Below, piece after piece: positions 1 to 6,904 of a stretch of 8,318 nt of DNA; position 1 is the first letter of the stretch; each line of letters begins with the position of its first letter. Origin of the DNA: Bacteroidales bacterium. Lineage in GTDB: Bacteria > Bacteroidota > Bacteroidia > Bacteroidales > WCHB1-69. The stretch is taken from positions 1-8,318 of the forward strand of contig JAGCRI010000158.1 of the NCBI GenBank assembly GCA_017964755.1, written 5' to 3'. Below the pieces are notes generated by a model that saw nothing but the letters and a program-made list of their open reading frames with translations, was not told the DNA's origin and did no database searches. Made by a program: the position numbers and the translations under genes.

Positions 1-132
1 AAGTTTTTGAGCAAACTGCTTAAATTCGTCCTGAATCTCCAAAAATTCAGCTTTATGCTCATTAAACCACTCCCTCCTGTTATTTTTCATCAAACGGGTG
101 AGAAAATCAATTTTTTTCTTCATTTCCTGCAT
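1..132 (-). CDS. DUF2461 (TIGR02453-type) family protein, N-terminal fragment
   Basis: Only the first 44 codons are in the window; the gene continues past the left edge. The start used here is the ATG at 132-130, two bases after the stop of the upstream HAD gene; a second in-frame ATG at 123-121 is equally possible. The visible protein begins MQEMKKKIDFL and contains the stretch KNNRREWFNEHK at about residues 16-27. That resembles the conserved opening of DUF2461 proteins (F-L-x-x-L-x-x-N-N-x-R-E-W-F, then an E/K-rich helix). The function of that family is not established. The 2-base spacing implies translational coupling and cotranscription with the HAD hydrolase. Family assignment is by recall of the motif and rests on a short fragment. 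Confidence 0.7.
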   Translation of the reverse strand, partial: MQEMKKKIDFLTRLMKNNRREWFNEHKAEFLEIQDEFKQFAQKL

Positions 133-134
133 TT

Positions 135-836
135 TTATAAAATATCCAAAAGCTTGTCAAACTCCCCTACCCTTAGCATCCTTTCATTTTCAAAATCGTC
201 AATAACCTCGTGCTGCCACATCACTTCAGCTGGAATATGCACCGCAAAAGCTCCGACATTAAGGGCTGGCAACACATCCGAACGGAGAGAATTACCTATC
301 ATAAGAAGCTCAGATGGGGCAATTCCCATTTCTGAACACAATTTTATATAATCTTCCTCTTTTTTATCAGTAACAATAAAAATTTTATCAAAAAACGGCA
401 GCAGCCCCGAACGTTTTAACTTGTTCTCTTGCGTCAGAAGTTCACCTTTAGTAAAAACCACAAGAGTATATTTTCCACTTTTTTTGAGAGTTTCCAAAGT
501 CTTTCTCACACCTTTTAACGGAGTCGCCTTCAGACGGACAAGGGGTCTGCCAGCTTCAATAATTTTTCCTATATCCGTACCGGAAATCTTACCACGGCTC
601 ATCTGTACAGCATTCTCAATCAACGACATAGTGAAAGCCACTGCCCCATACCCATAGTCGTCCATATTTTTCATCTCTATATCAAACAACGATTTTGAAA
701 TCTCTTCTGGCGTTCCATATTCCGCCAACAAAGACGCTGCCACATGCTCAGCAGCTTGAAAAAAAGGCTCGTTGTCCCACAAAGTGTCATCAGCATCAAA
801 AGCTATAACTTTAATATTTTGCTTAAAAGCATTCAT
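135..836 (-). CDS. HAD-superfamily hydrolase (phosphatase-like)
   Basis: A 233-residue protein with the haloacid dehalogenase phosphatase plan. Motif I is FDADDTLWD, with nucleophile D14 and acid/base D16. Motif II is VVFTKG with T129. Motif III lysine is K158 or K159. Motif IV is IGNSLRSD, in which N182 stands where many relatives have Asp and D187 is kept. A helical cap lies between motifs I and II (about residues 20-105), as in subfamily I enzymes. It probably hydrolyses a small phosphorylated metabolite in the cytoplasm; the substrate cannot be read from sequence. The ATG at 836 is chosen because the domain begins there and a promoter box lies just upstream. The reading frame stays open to 1169, but that extension is antisense to the cobalamin riboswitch and has no domain. 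It is divergent from the B12 unit and followed closely by a DUF2461 gene. Confidence 0.88.
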   Translation of the reverse strand: MNAFKQNIKVIAFDADDTLWDNEPFFQAAEHVAASLLAEYGTPEEISKSLFDIEMKNMDDYGYGAVAFTMSLIENAVQMSRGKISGTDIGKIIEAGRPLVRLKATPLKGVRKTLETLKKSGKYTLVVFTKGELLTQENKLKRSGLLPFFDKIFIVTDKKEEDYIKLCSEMGIAPSELLMIGNSLRSDVLPALNVGAFAVHIPAEVMWQHEVIDDFENERMLRVGEFDKLLDIL

Positions 837-855
837 TTTCAGAATTTTTAGTCGG

Positions 856-863
856 CAAAGATA
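856..863 (-). promoter_or_regulatory. Bacteroidetes -7 promoter box for the HAD gene
   Basis: Read on the minus strand this is TATCTTTG, a match to the Bacteroidetes -7 consensus TAnnTTTG. Transcription would begin around 850, giving a leader of roughly 14 bases before the ATG at 836, which supports that start codon. No clear TTG-type -33 element is visible at the expected distance, so this rests on the -7 box and its position. Confidence 0.4.
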
Positions 864-994
864 TAATTTTTCGTAAGTAATCCGATATTTTAAGATTAAA
901 ATTTTCTTTGCTGCCTTCATCTTAATATTTTCAATACAAAACAGACAAATCATCATTAAAAATGAAGTAAAAACTATAATGTTGAAAAAAATAC

Positions 995-1002
995 TAACTT
1001 TG
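995..1002 (+). promoter_or_regulatory. Bacteroidetes -7 promoter box for the cobalamin unit
   Basis: TAACTTTG matches the TAnnTTTG -7 consensus. It lies 7 bases before the first paired base of the riboswitch (1010), which is where a start site placing the whole aptamer in the RNA would be expected. There is no good TTG at the normal -33 distance; a TTG at 982-984 is too close. The position relative to the aptamer is the strongest support. Confidence 0.5.
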
Positions 1003-1009
1003 CACCGAT

Positions 1010-1171
1010 TTATGGTGAAGGTTTTGAGATTTTCAAAACCTGAGAGGGAAGCAGGTGAAAGTCCTGCACAGTACCCGCTGCTGTAAGTTTCACGAATGCT
1101 TGGCGCATCACCGCCACTGTTGAAAAACGGGAAGGCGCACCAAGCGAAACAAGTCAGAAAACCTGCCATAA
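1010..1171 (+). ncRNA. Cobalamin (B12) riboswitch aptamer
   Basis: A complete aptamer of the cobalamin class can be folded by eye. The outer stem pairs TTATGG (1010-1015) with CCATAA (1166-1171). A variable hairpin GGTTTTGA (1020-1027) pairs with TCAAAACC (1033-1040). The core follows: GGG (1046-1048) with CCC (1074-1076), enclosing GCAGG (1051-1055) with CCTGC (1063-1067), then the conserved CGCTGCTGTAA. The B12 box GCCACTG is at 1113-1119 and GGGAAGGC at 1129-1136, enclosed by GCTTGG (1098-1103) with CCAAGC (1140-1145). The 3' part GTCAGAAAACCTGCC fits the conserved closing segment. In this family, ligand binding normally lowers expression of downstream B12 uptake genes. The downstream genes fit: a BtuG-like lipoprotein and a secreted surface protein. 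About 109 bases separate the aptamer from the first ATG; no obvious intrinsic terminator is seen there, so control at translation is more likely, but this is inference. Confidence 0.95.
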
Positions 1172-1280
1172 GTTATGTTGTGAAAAGCTTCGGGAGTTGG
1201 GCTTTGCAGAACGAACCGTTGTGTTTCTCTGTTTGTGTGCATTCCCGTCGCATTGTGTGGTTATTGTAAACAGAAAAGAG

Positions 1281-2360
1281 ATGAAAAAACTGAAGTTTCT
1301 GAATTTCTTCCTCATTCTGGCGTTGTTATTCAGCGCCTGCCACAAGAAGGAAGTGCCCGAACAGGAAAAACTGCCTGAACAGCAAGAAGTTAAGGCCTCT
1401 GGCGTTTTCGTGCTTTGCGAAGGTTTGAAAGATATGAACAATTCGACTCTCGCATTCTGCGATTTCACCAACAACAAGATAACTAACGACATTTTCCTCG
1501 AAGCCAACGGTCGCGGGCTCGGAGACACTGGCAACGACCTCCAATGTTACGGTTCCAAATTGTATTGCGTGGTCAATATTTCGGAAACGGTGGAAATAAT
1601 GTCGAAAAATGCCCGCTCCATACGCCAGATTTCGTTGTCGGGGCGGCAGCCGCGCCGCATCACTTTCCACGAAGGCAATGCTTTCGTCTGCTGCTACGAC
1701 GGCTCTGTGGTCAAAATTGACACTAACACATTGGAAATAAGCGGAATGGGGCAGGCAGGCAGCAATCCTGACGGCATTTGCGTGGCAAACGGCAAAATCT
1801 ATGTCGCCAATTCAGGAGGTCTCAATTATCCCAACTACGGACATTCCGTTTCAGTTTTTGACCCTTCTTCTTTGCAGTTGCTGAAAGAAATAGAGGTCAT
1901 CATAAATCCGACACTCATCAAAGCGGACAACCACGGCAACGTCTATGTGCTTTCAAACGGCAATTACGGACTTGTCACCCCTAATGTTCCGTCTGCATTG
2001 CAACGCATTGACTCACAGAATGATGAAGTTGTACAAACGTATGATTTCGAGATTAGCAATTTCACAATTTGCAATGATTTTCTATACTTTTATTTTTATG
2101 ACTATAACACACACCAGTCGCAAATAGAAGTTATGGATGTCCTTACAGAAAACATTGTAAATAACCATTTTATAAAAGACGATACGCAAATAAACACTCC
2201 ATACGGCATAGGAGTGAATCCTGAAAATGGAGATGTCTATATTTCTGATGCTTATCAGTTTTCGACTAATGGAGATGTCTATTGCTTCGGAGCAGACGGC
2301 CACAAAAAATTCAGTTTTGAAACAGGAATGAACCCCTCCAAATTTGTCATTTTACCGTAA
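1281..2360 (+). CDS. btuG: BtuG-like cobalamin-binding beta-propeller surface lipoprotein (YncE/DUF5074 type)
   Basis: A 359-residue lipoprotein. A lipoprotein signal peptide covers residues 1-19, with lipobox FSAC and lipidated C20. The rest shows about seven short beta-blade repeats, each of the form 'x-G-x-x-Y-V-x-N...V-x-V-x-D...', for example GSKLYCVVN (91-99), GKIYVANSGG (171-180), GNVYVLSNG (219-227) and GDVYISDAY (317-325). The segment YVANSGGLNYPNYGHS (174-189) is typical of the YncE/DUF5074 propellers that include Bacteroides BtuG, an outer-membrane lipoprotein that captures B12 with very high affinity and hands it to the TonB receptor BtuB. The riboswitch immediately upstream independently supports a B12 role. 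The start is the ATG at 1281; an in-frame extension to a TTG at 1197 would disrupt the signal peptide. The next gene follows after 45 bases with no terminator between them. No BtuB gene is present here. The B12 function is by homology and context. Confidence 0.82.
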   Translation: MKKLKFLNFFLILALLFSACHKKEVPEQEKLPEQQEVKASGVFVLCEGLKDMNNSTLAFCDFTNNKITNDIFLEANGRGLGDTGNDLQCYGSKLYCVVNISETVEIMSKNARSIRQISLSGRQPRRITFHEGNAFVCCYDGSVVKIDTNTLEISGMGQAGSNPDGICVANGKIYVANSGGLNYPNYGHSVSVFDPSSLQLLKEIEVIINPTLIKADNHGNVYVLSNGNYGLVTPNVPSALQRIDSQNDEVVQTYDFEISNFTICNDFLYFYFYDYNTHQSQIEVMDVLTENIVNNHFIKDDTQINTPYGIGVNPENGDVYISDAYQFSTNGDVYCFGADGHKKFSFETGMNPSKFVILP

Positions 2361-2405
2361 ATTTTTATAAATATCATTAATCAAATTATTCAAAAACAAA
2401 ACATT

Positions 2406-4277
2406 ATGAAAAAAATTATTACTTTATTGATGATCGCTTTTGCGCTTTCATTCCAATTGAAGGCACAAGTCGATGATGCCGTAATCACCCCCGATCAAAT
2501 CCAATATTGGATTGGAGAAGGTGCAAACTCCGTGGTTTTTGCAGTTAACTGGTGCGACCCTGATACTGCTCTCGCATGGGGTTTCCGTTTTGACGGTGAC
2601 GAAGTTACCGTGCAAGAGATGATGGACTCAATTGCCGCCCACGACAGCCGTTTTTCTTACGAAGGTGCTGCAAGTACAGTAAATGAAATGACGTATCAAG
2701 ATGGCAACATATCTCTTGCTCTTACAGGATCTTATTGGATGTACAACATCAATGGAGCATTGGCTGATTGGGGTTATGCTGACCAAATTATCAGTGATGG
2801 GGACTTCATCAAGTGGGGTGATCCGGAATGTGCAGACTATATTTATGATGATCCGTATGATTGGCCATGGATTTATGCATGGGAAACAGAAATTGTTCCT
2901 GTAACTGATCCTAATCCTGTAGTGTATGAAGATGCCGTCATTTCTGCCGATGATGTTGATTTTTGGGTTGGAGAAGGTGAAAACGAAGTCGTCATGATTA
3001 TCAACTGGTGTGCACCTGACACTGCACTCGCATGGGGCTACCGTTTTTCAAAGGATTCACTGACAGTTGAAACAATGCTGAAACATATCGCTGCTACAGA
3101 TCCCCGTTTGGATTATTCCATTGCCGGAGGTTATCTTACGGATATAACTTTTACAGATAGTGTAAATTCATTGTCAATTGCTCCCGATTACATCATGTAT
3201 AACCATAACGGTGGATACGCAAATGCCGTTGCTAATGAATTCATTTATCCTAACGATTATGTGAAATTTGGCGGTTATGGCTGTGCAAATTTAGATGAGT
3301 TCTGGACAGCCACTTGGGAAACTCCAATTCAGCCTGTTGCGTTCATCAACACTGTAGATACAAATGTATATGACGGTATTGCCGGTTCTGCAGGTTGCCA
3401 AGGCATTTTTTGCGAAGATCCCGCCATTCTTGGTTGGGCTACCGACTGCAAAGTTACAAGAGGTCTGCGTGACATCACCATTCCTGATGTTTGGGCAGCT
3501 TACGGCACTGATGCAGACGGGATTGGCGCCGCTACTGAAAACACCGGTGACGTTGTGAGCCTTGGTGACGGCGGTGTGGCTATCCTTACTTTTGATATTC
3601 CTATTGAAAACGGTGACGGTTACGATTTTGCCGTCTTTGAAAACGGTCTCGTTGACAATTTCCTTGAACTTGCTTTTGTGGAAGTCAGCTCTGATGGAGA
3701 AAACTATTTCCGTTTCCCTGCTGTTTCAAACACTCCTCTTACTACCCAAATCACCAACAATGGCGGCGTAGATCCTACTCACCTCCACAATATCGCCGGA
3801 AAATACCGCGTGGGCTGGGGCACTCCATTTGATCTTGAAGAACTCGCCGGAAATGACCTCCTCGACATCAACAATGTAAGATATGTCAAAGTCATCGACG
3901 TTGTCGGTACTATTGACCCAACTTATGCAACTTTCGACAAGAACGGCCACATCATCAACGATCCTTATCCTACAAACTTTGAGCAGGGCGGCTTCGACCT
4001 CGACGGCGTATGCGTACTCAACGGCTGGAAACCTTCTGCCATAGCAAACAGAGAATTCGCACAGTCTCATCTGTCTGTCTATCCGAACCCATGCCACGAT
4101 AACATCATGGTTGAAACTACTGAAAACGAAATGGTTACCCTTTATGATGCACAAGGCCGTATGCTGATTCGCCAACTCGCCACTTCAGCACAAACCGAAC
4201 TGAATTTGCAAGACGTTCCTGCTGGAATCTATTTCGTACAGTGCGGCACACGTACAGCGAAAGTGCTGAAACACTAA
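2406..4277 (+). CDS. B12-regulated secreted surface protein with duplicated domain and T9SS type A sorting tail
   Basis: A 623-residue protein. Residues 1-20 form a Sec signal peptide, with likely cleavage near KAQ. Two copies of one domain follow, at about 24-166 and 176-311. Each has W-x-G-E-G-x-N, then NWC-x-P-DTALAWG-x-RF, a T-V-x-x-M-x-x-x-I helix ending in D-x-R, an x-M-Y-N-x-N-G turn, and D-x-K-W/F-G with a second cysteine. The cysteine pairs are C50/C142 and C202/C293. Residues about 312-553 form another surface module (ENGDGYDFAVFENG, VEVSSDGENYF, GGFDLDGVCV). I recall similar modules in uncharacterised secreted proteins, including PEP-CTERM ones. Residues 554-623 are a T9SS type A sorting domain (VYPNPCHDN, LYDAQGRML, PAGIYFVQC). 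The protein should be exported by Sec, moved across the outer membrane by T9SS and held at the surface. Its position behind a B12 riboswitch and a BtuG homologue suggests corrinoid binding or presentation; this is inference. The gene is followed by a strong terminator. Confidence 0.85.
   Translation: MKKIITLLMIAFALSFQLKAQVDDAVITPDQIQYWIGEGANSVVFAVNWCDPDTALAWGFRFDGDEVTVQEMMDSIAAHDSRFSYEGAASTVNEMTYQDGNISLALTGSYWMYNINGALADWGYADQIISDGDFIKWGDPECADYIYDDPYDWPWIYAWETEIVPVTDPNPVVYEDAVISADDVDFWVGEGENEVVMIINWCAPDTALAWGYRFSKDSLTVETMLKHIAATDPRLDYSIAGGYLTDITFTDSVNSLSIAPDYIMYNHNGGYANAVANEFIYPNDYVKFGGYGCANLDEFWTATWETPIQPVAFINTVDTNVYDGIAGSAGCQGIFCEDPAILGWATDCKVTRGLRDITIPDVWAAYGTDADGIGAATENTGDVVSLGDGGVAILTFDIPIENGDGYDFAVFENGLVDNFLELAFVEVSSDGENYFRFPAVSNTPLTTQITNNGGVDPTHLHNIAGKYRVGWGTPFDLEELAGNDLLDINNVRYVKVIDVVGTIDPTYATFDKNGHIINDPYPTNFEQGGFDLDGVCVLNGWKPSAIANREFAQSHLSVYPNPCHDNIMVETTENEMVTLYDAQGRMLIRQLATSAQTELNLQDVPAGIYFVQCGTRTAKVLKH
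2475..3338 (+). repeat. Tandem duplication of a domain within the surface protein
   Basis: Two coding repeats, roughly 2475-2903 and 2931-3338, encode copies of the same domain offset by 152 residues (W35 and W187 are equivalent). The strings W-x-G-E-G-x-N, NWC-x-P-DTALAWG and the second cysteine are shared at nearly the same spacing. The copies have diverged a good deal at the DNA level, so this is an old internal duplication and not an assembly error. Confidence 0.85.
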
Positions 4278-4352
4278 TAGTTTCGGAATTTGTCAGTAAT
4301 TTGATTGAAATGATTATTTGACAAATATACTTGTATTTCTTTTTATTTCAAT

Positions 4353-4392
4353 AAAATAACTTTGATGAAGATTTCATCAAAGTTATTTTTTT
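4353..4392. terminator. Strong intrinsic terminator between convergent genes
   Basis: A 17-bp perfect stem (4353-4369 with 4373-4389) with a 3-base loop (GAT) runs into a T tract at 4386-4392 on the plus strand. It lies 75 bases after the stop of the surface-protein gene and 20 bases before the stop of the converging minus-strand gene. On the minus strand the stem is followed by TTTTATT, so it may stop transcription from both sides. Confidence 0.9.
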
Positions 4393-4411
4393 ATGGAAAA
4401 ACATTGTAAAA

Positions 4412-5317
4412 TTACTTCACCACCGTTATAACTCCATTTCGCATTTGGGGCTTGCCGTTGTACTCGTACGATATTGAATAGAAGTATGTTCCAGCCTGCG
4501 CACCACCTCCCCAATCGTTGTGATAAACTTGGGTGCTGAGTACCTGCCGCCCCGACTGGTTCTTGATTATCAAATGGAATTTTTCACATTTTTCCAATCC
4601 GTTGATGACGAAAACATCATTGATTCCGTCACCGTTTGGTGTGATGACGTTTGGAATTTCAAGGAAAAGTTCTGTATCGTCAGTACTGAATTCGTTGTCT
4701 TCAGTTGTAGCAACTTCCTCATTATTATATACATATTGCTCTTGACTTTGCTGTGTGGGTTGGGCAGCGGCTCCCGCTGTAGCCTGCTCAGTCGGCATTT
4801 GTTCCTCTACTGATGTAAGTTGCTGATTAACTGCTATATATTCTTCTTTGTCCTGTTTTGTATCAATTTCTGACGGGACATCAGCGTCTATTTCAGTAAA
4901 TTGCTTATTTTCAGTATTTTCTACAGACTTGGTGAAAGTTTTTTCAAGCGCGTCAGTTTTAACTTCAATTGTTTTTTCCTCAGTCTGCTGTTCTATGAAA
5001 AGCGTATCGGCAGTATTTTCATTCTTTTCTTCAGTAACTTCTACAGTAGTTGTTGGAATATTATTATTCTGTTGATTGTCAGTAATTTGAAGTATTGAAA
5101 AAGTAACTGCGGCGGCCACCGCAACCGCACCGGTTATCACGGCAGCGGCCTTGCCCGCCGAGGCGCCCGCCACTTTTGCAGCGGTCTCCTTCGCCGGCAC
5201 GTCTGGCGTCATCTCACCTGCCCCGCCCGCAAGATTGTGCTCCAACCTTTCCCAGCAGCCGGCTGACGGCTCTATCTCAGCGTTTTTTAAATTCTCCAAT
5301 AATTCTTCAAATTCCAT
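4412..5317 (-). CDS. Single-pass membrane protein in anti-sigma position with gliding-motility/T9SS type B C-terminal domain
   Basis: A 301-residue protein. Residues 1-56 are predicted to be cytoplasmic and include an acidic helix and W22-E-R-L-E-H-N-L, a pattern common at the N-terminus of proteins encoded beside Bacteroidetes ECF sigma factors. An Ala/Val-rich membrane segment spans about 57-78. Residues 80-215 form a Thr/Glu/Gln-rich, low-complexity and probably disordered linker. Residues 216-301 are a CHU_C/gliding-motility-associated C-terminal domain (IPNVITPNGDGINDVF, then W-G-G, AGTYFYSISY and NGVITVVK), the type used as a T9SS type B sorting signal. There is no cleavable N-terminal signal peptide, so the protein should be an inner-membrane protein with the C-terminal domain in the periplasm. 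It follows the ECF sigma gene by 54 bases on the same strand. I propose an anti-sigma or sigma-partner role; there is no recognisable classic anti-sigma zinc-binding (ZAS) or FecR domain. The GC-rich stretch around 5100-5280 is explained by Ala-rich coding. Confidence 0.8.
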   Translation of the reverse strand: MEFEELLENLKNAEIEPSAGCWERLEHNLAGGAGEMTPDVPAKETAAKVAGASAGKAAAVITGAVAVAAAVTFSILQITDNQQNNNIPTTTVEVTEEKNENTADTLFIEQQTEEKTIEVKTDALEKTFTKSVENTENKQFTEIDADVPSEIDTKQDKEEYIAVNQQLTSVEEQMPTEQATAGAAAQPTQQSQEQYVYNNEEVATTEDNEFSTDDTELFLEIPNVITPNGDGINDVFVINGLEKCEKFHLIIKNQSGRQVLSTQVYHNDWGGGAQAGTYFYSISYEYNGKPQMRNGVITVVK

Positions 5318-5371
5318 TTTTTCCCTTTTACAGCATTTTATGATGACTTTTTGTCAAAAAAAGTTGCATAA

Positions 5372-5905
5372 TCATTCATTTTTTATTCTGTCCATTAACC
5401 ACTTCCTTGCCCTGAAAAACTGCGATTTTGATGTGCTTTCACTTATATTCAGCTGCTCAGCAATCTCTTTGTGCGAGTATCCTTCAACAGCGAAAAGATT
5501 GAAAACCACCTTGTAGCCGTCAGGCATTTTCTGCACAAGTTTCATTATGTCGGCGGCGTCAAACTTCTCTTCAGGCTTGATTATAGTCGTGTCCTGCTCC
5601 TCAACAACTATCTCTTCGAATGATATTTTCTGGAATTTCCGGTTTTGTCGCAGGTGCGTGAGTGCGCTGTTGACCATAATTTTCCTGATCCAATTCTCCA
5701 AAGTGCATTCAAAACGGTAAGTGCCGATATGGGCAAAAACATTTGTAAAACCCTCAATCATAGCATCTTCAGCTTCTTCTTGAGAGTTTGTGTAACGAAA
5801 GCAGACGCCGAGCATTTTCGGAGAATAGAGGTCATAAAGCCGTTTTTGGCTTTTGCGGTCGTTGCGCAGGCAGCCCTCAATCAGTTCTTTTTCGTCCGTT
5901 TTCAA
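5372..5905 (-). CDS. ECF-type RNA polymerase sigma factor (sigma-70 family)
   Basis: A 177-residue protein with the two-domain ECF plan. Sigma region 2 covers about residues 23-90: YSPKMLGVCFRYTNSQEEAEDAM, then F-x-x-V-F and WIRKIMVNSALTHLR for core binding and -10 recognition. Sigma region 4 covers about 122-172, with GYSHKEIAEQLNISESTSKS as the helix-turn-helix for -35 recognition. It redirects RNA polymerase to a target set that cannot be read here. No ATG fits: the frame is closed by a stop upstream, and the first in-frame ATG (M31) would cut into region 2. The start is therefore taken as the TTG at 5905-5903, 8 bases after the stop of the DUF4837 gene; an ATT codon directly before it is a less likely alternative. 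The weak start codon may keep sigma levels low. The next gene encodes its likely membrane partner. Confidence 0.92.
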   Translation of the reverse strand: MKTDEKELIEGCLRNDRKSQKRLYDLYSPKMLGVCFRYTNSQEEAEDAMIEGFTNVFAHIGTYRFECTLENWIRKIMVNSALTHLRQNRKFQKISFEEIVVEEQDTTIIKPEEKFDAADIMKLVQKMPDGYKVVFNLFAVEGYSHKEIAEQLNISESTSKSQFFRARKWLMDRIKNE

Positions 5906-5913
5906 AATCGCTG

Positions 5914-6894
5914 TTATTTCACGCTTTTAACAATTGATTCCACTTCGCGCAAATAGTCGCGTTTGGTTTCTTCAGGTGCGTAAACAAATCCATCTATTGT
6001 TATAACATATTGGTTATCAGGTGACAAATATGAAAAACTATAGAAAGGTCCGCCCATTTTGTCGTTCACGCATTCCCAAAGTCCGCGCATCTCCACGCCT
6101 TCTTTGCCGTTGATTGTCAGCGAGTCAGAAATCGGGAAGCCCAGAGTTTCAGCGACTATCGGATATGCGCCTAACACCGCGCCCGGAATATGGGCTTTTG
6201 TTATTTCATTTCGCTGGTTAATGAGAATAGCTCGTGTAAGTTCGGTTGACGACAAGCGGTAAATCATTATGAATCTGTCATTTCTGGCGGTTCTAAATCT
6301 GAGCCACATAAAATCTGTAGTGTCACTTGCGATGATATATGTGTTCGGAACGGTGAGCCGGAGCCCGAATTTCTGCTTTATTCTTTTCTGTATTCCCGCT
6401 TCCACATTTTTGGCATAAAAAGCCTGATTTCTTTTTAAGTCATTGTCATACAATGCTTTGACGATTTCTTCTTCATGTTTTTTGAATAATGCGAGACATG
6501 AGTCGGCATCAAAACTTTTGATTCTTACATATACCTGCGGCGCAGACCATTTGTCTGTTTCTATATAGTATTGGTTTTCAACGTAATTCGGATTAACATC
6601 GAAATGTACAATGTTGCGGTGGCGCTGGAATTGCTTCGAAAAGTCTTTGTAAGAGAATTGCAATATGTCGAAAAGCGGTTCTATCTGATTGATAGCTGGT
6701 TGCGGCTGCGTGAGAGAAATTGTAACGTACTCTTGCATTGTGGTCCAGTACGGTTCGTCTGCTACAACTATGATTTCACCGGCCTTGCCATTTGAGAAAT
6801 TCGGCGTTTTTACTGTGATTCCTTTGTGACTGTTTCCACAAGAAACTGCACTTATTGCCAATAAAATGAAAAAAAGTTTTTTTAATGTTTTCAT
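5914..6894 (-). CDS. DUF4837 family lipoprotein
   Basis: A 326-residue protein with a lipoprotein signal peptide (residues 1-18, lipobox AVSC, lipidated C19). The mature part matches what I know of DUF4837: a G-K-A-G-E-I-I-V-V opening (about 36-44), W49, LTQPQPAINQIEPLFDI with the conserved Q-x-E-P-L-F (about 72-77), an F-S-K-Q-F-Q-R-H-R-N-I-V segment, and a conserved C-terminal half ending in YVITIDGFVYAPEETKR. The function of this Bacteroidetes family is unknown; it should sit in the periplasmic or outer-membrane leaflet. The start is the ATG at 6894, 10 bases after the stop of the queD-HAD gene, and its stop is 8 bases before the sigma-factor start. This packing implies one transcript. Length is normal for the family and no defect is seen. 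Confidence 0.85.
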   Translation of the reverse strand: MKTLKKLFFILLAISAVSCGNSHKGITVKTPNFSNGKAGEIIVVADEPYWTTMQEYVTISLTQPQPAINQIEPLFDILQFSYKDFSKQFQRHRNIVHFDVNPNYVENQYYIETDKWSAPQVYVRIKSFDADSCLALFKKHEEEIVKALYDNDLKRNQAFYAKNVEAGIQKRIKQKFGLRLTVPNTYIIASDTTDFMWLRFRTARNDRFIMIYRLSSTELTRAILINQRNEITKAHIPGAVLGAYPIVAETLGFPISDSLTINGKEGVEMRGLWECVNDKMGGPFYSFSYLSPDNQYVITIDGFVYAPEETKRDYLREVESIVKSVK

Positions 6895-6904
6895 GATGCC
6901 TGAT

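Noticed and set aside
837..1169. N-terminal extension of the HAD hydrolase frame up to 1169 on the minus strand
   Set aside because: It is antisense to the cobalamin riboswitch, has no domain, and a promoter box at 863-856 together with motif I near residue 14 supports the start at 836.
1197..1280. Extended start (TTG at 1197) for the BtuG-like protein
   Set aside because: The extension would bury the lipoprotein signal peptide; the ATG at 1281 gives a normal signal with lipobox cysteine at residue 20.
1154..1670. Minus-strand open frames opposite the BtuG-like gene
   Set aside because: They lie antisense to a well-supported gene and riboswitch, and their translations show no recognisable domain.
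4520..5098. Plus-strand open frames opposite the anti-sigma-like gene
   Set aside because: These are shadows of the low-complexity linker and C-terminal domain coding; Ser/Phe-rich composition is expected from the reverse strand.
5100..5280. GC-rich patch as possible foreign DNA
   Set aside because: It coincides with an Ala/Gly-rich membrane segment and flanking linker, which explains the composition.
5344..5356. Short inverted repeat TGAC-N5-GTCA between the sigma and anti-sigma genes, considered as an operator
   Set aside because: Only 4-bp arms, single occurrence in the window, and no known regulator; it may be chance in AT-rich DNA.
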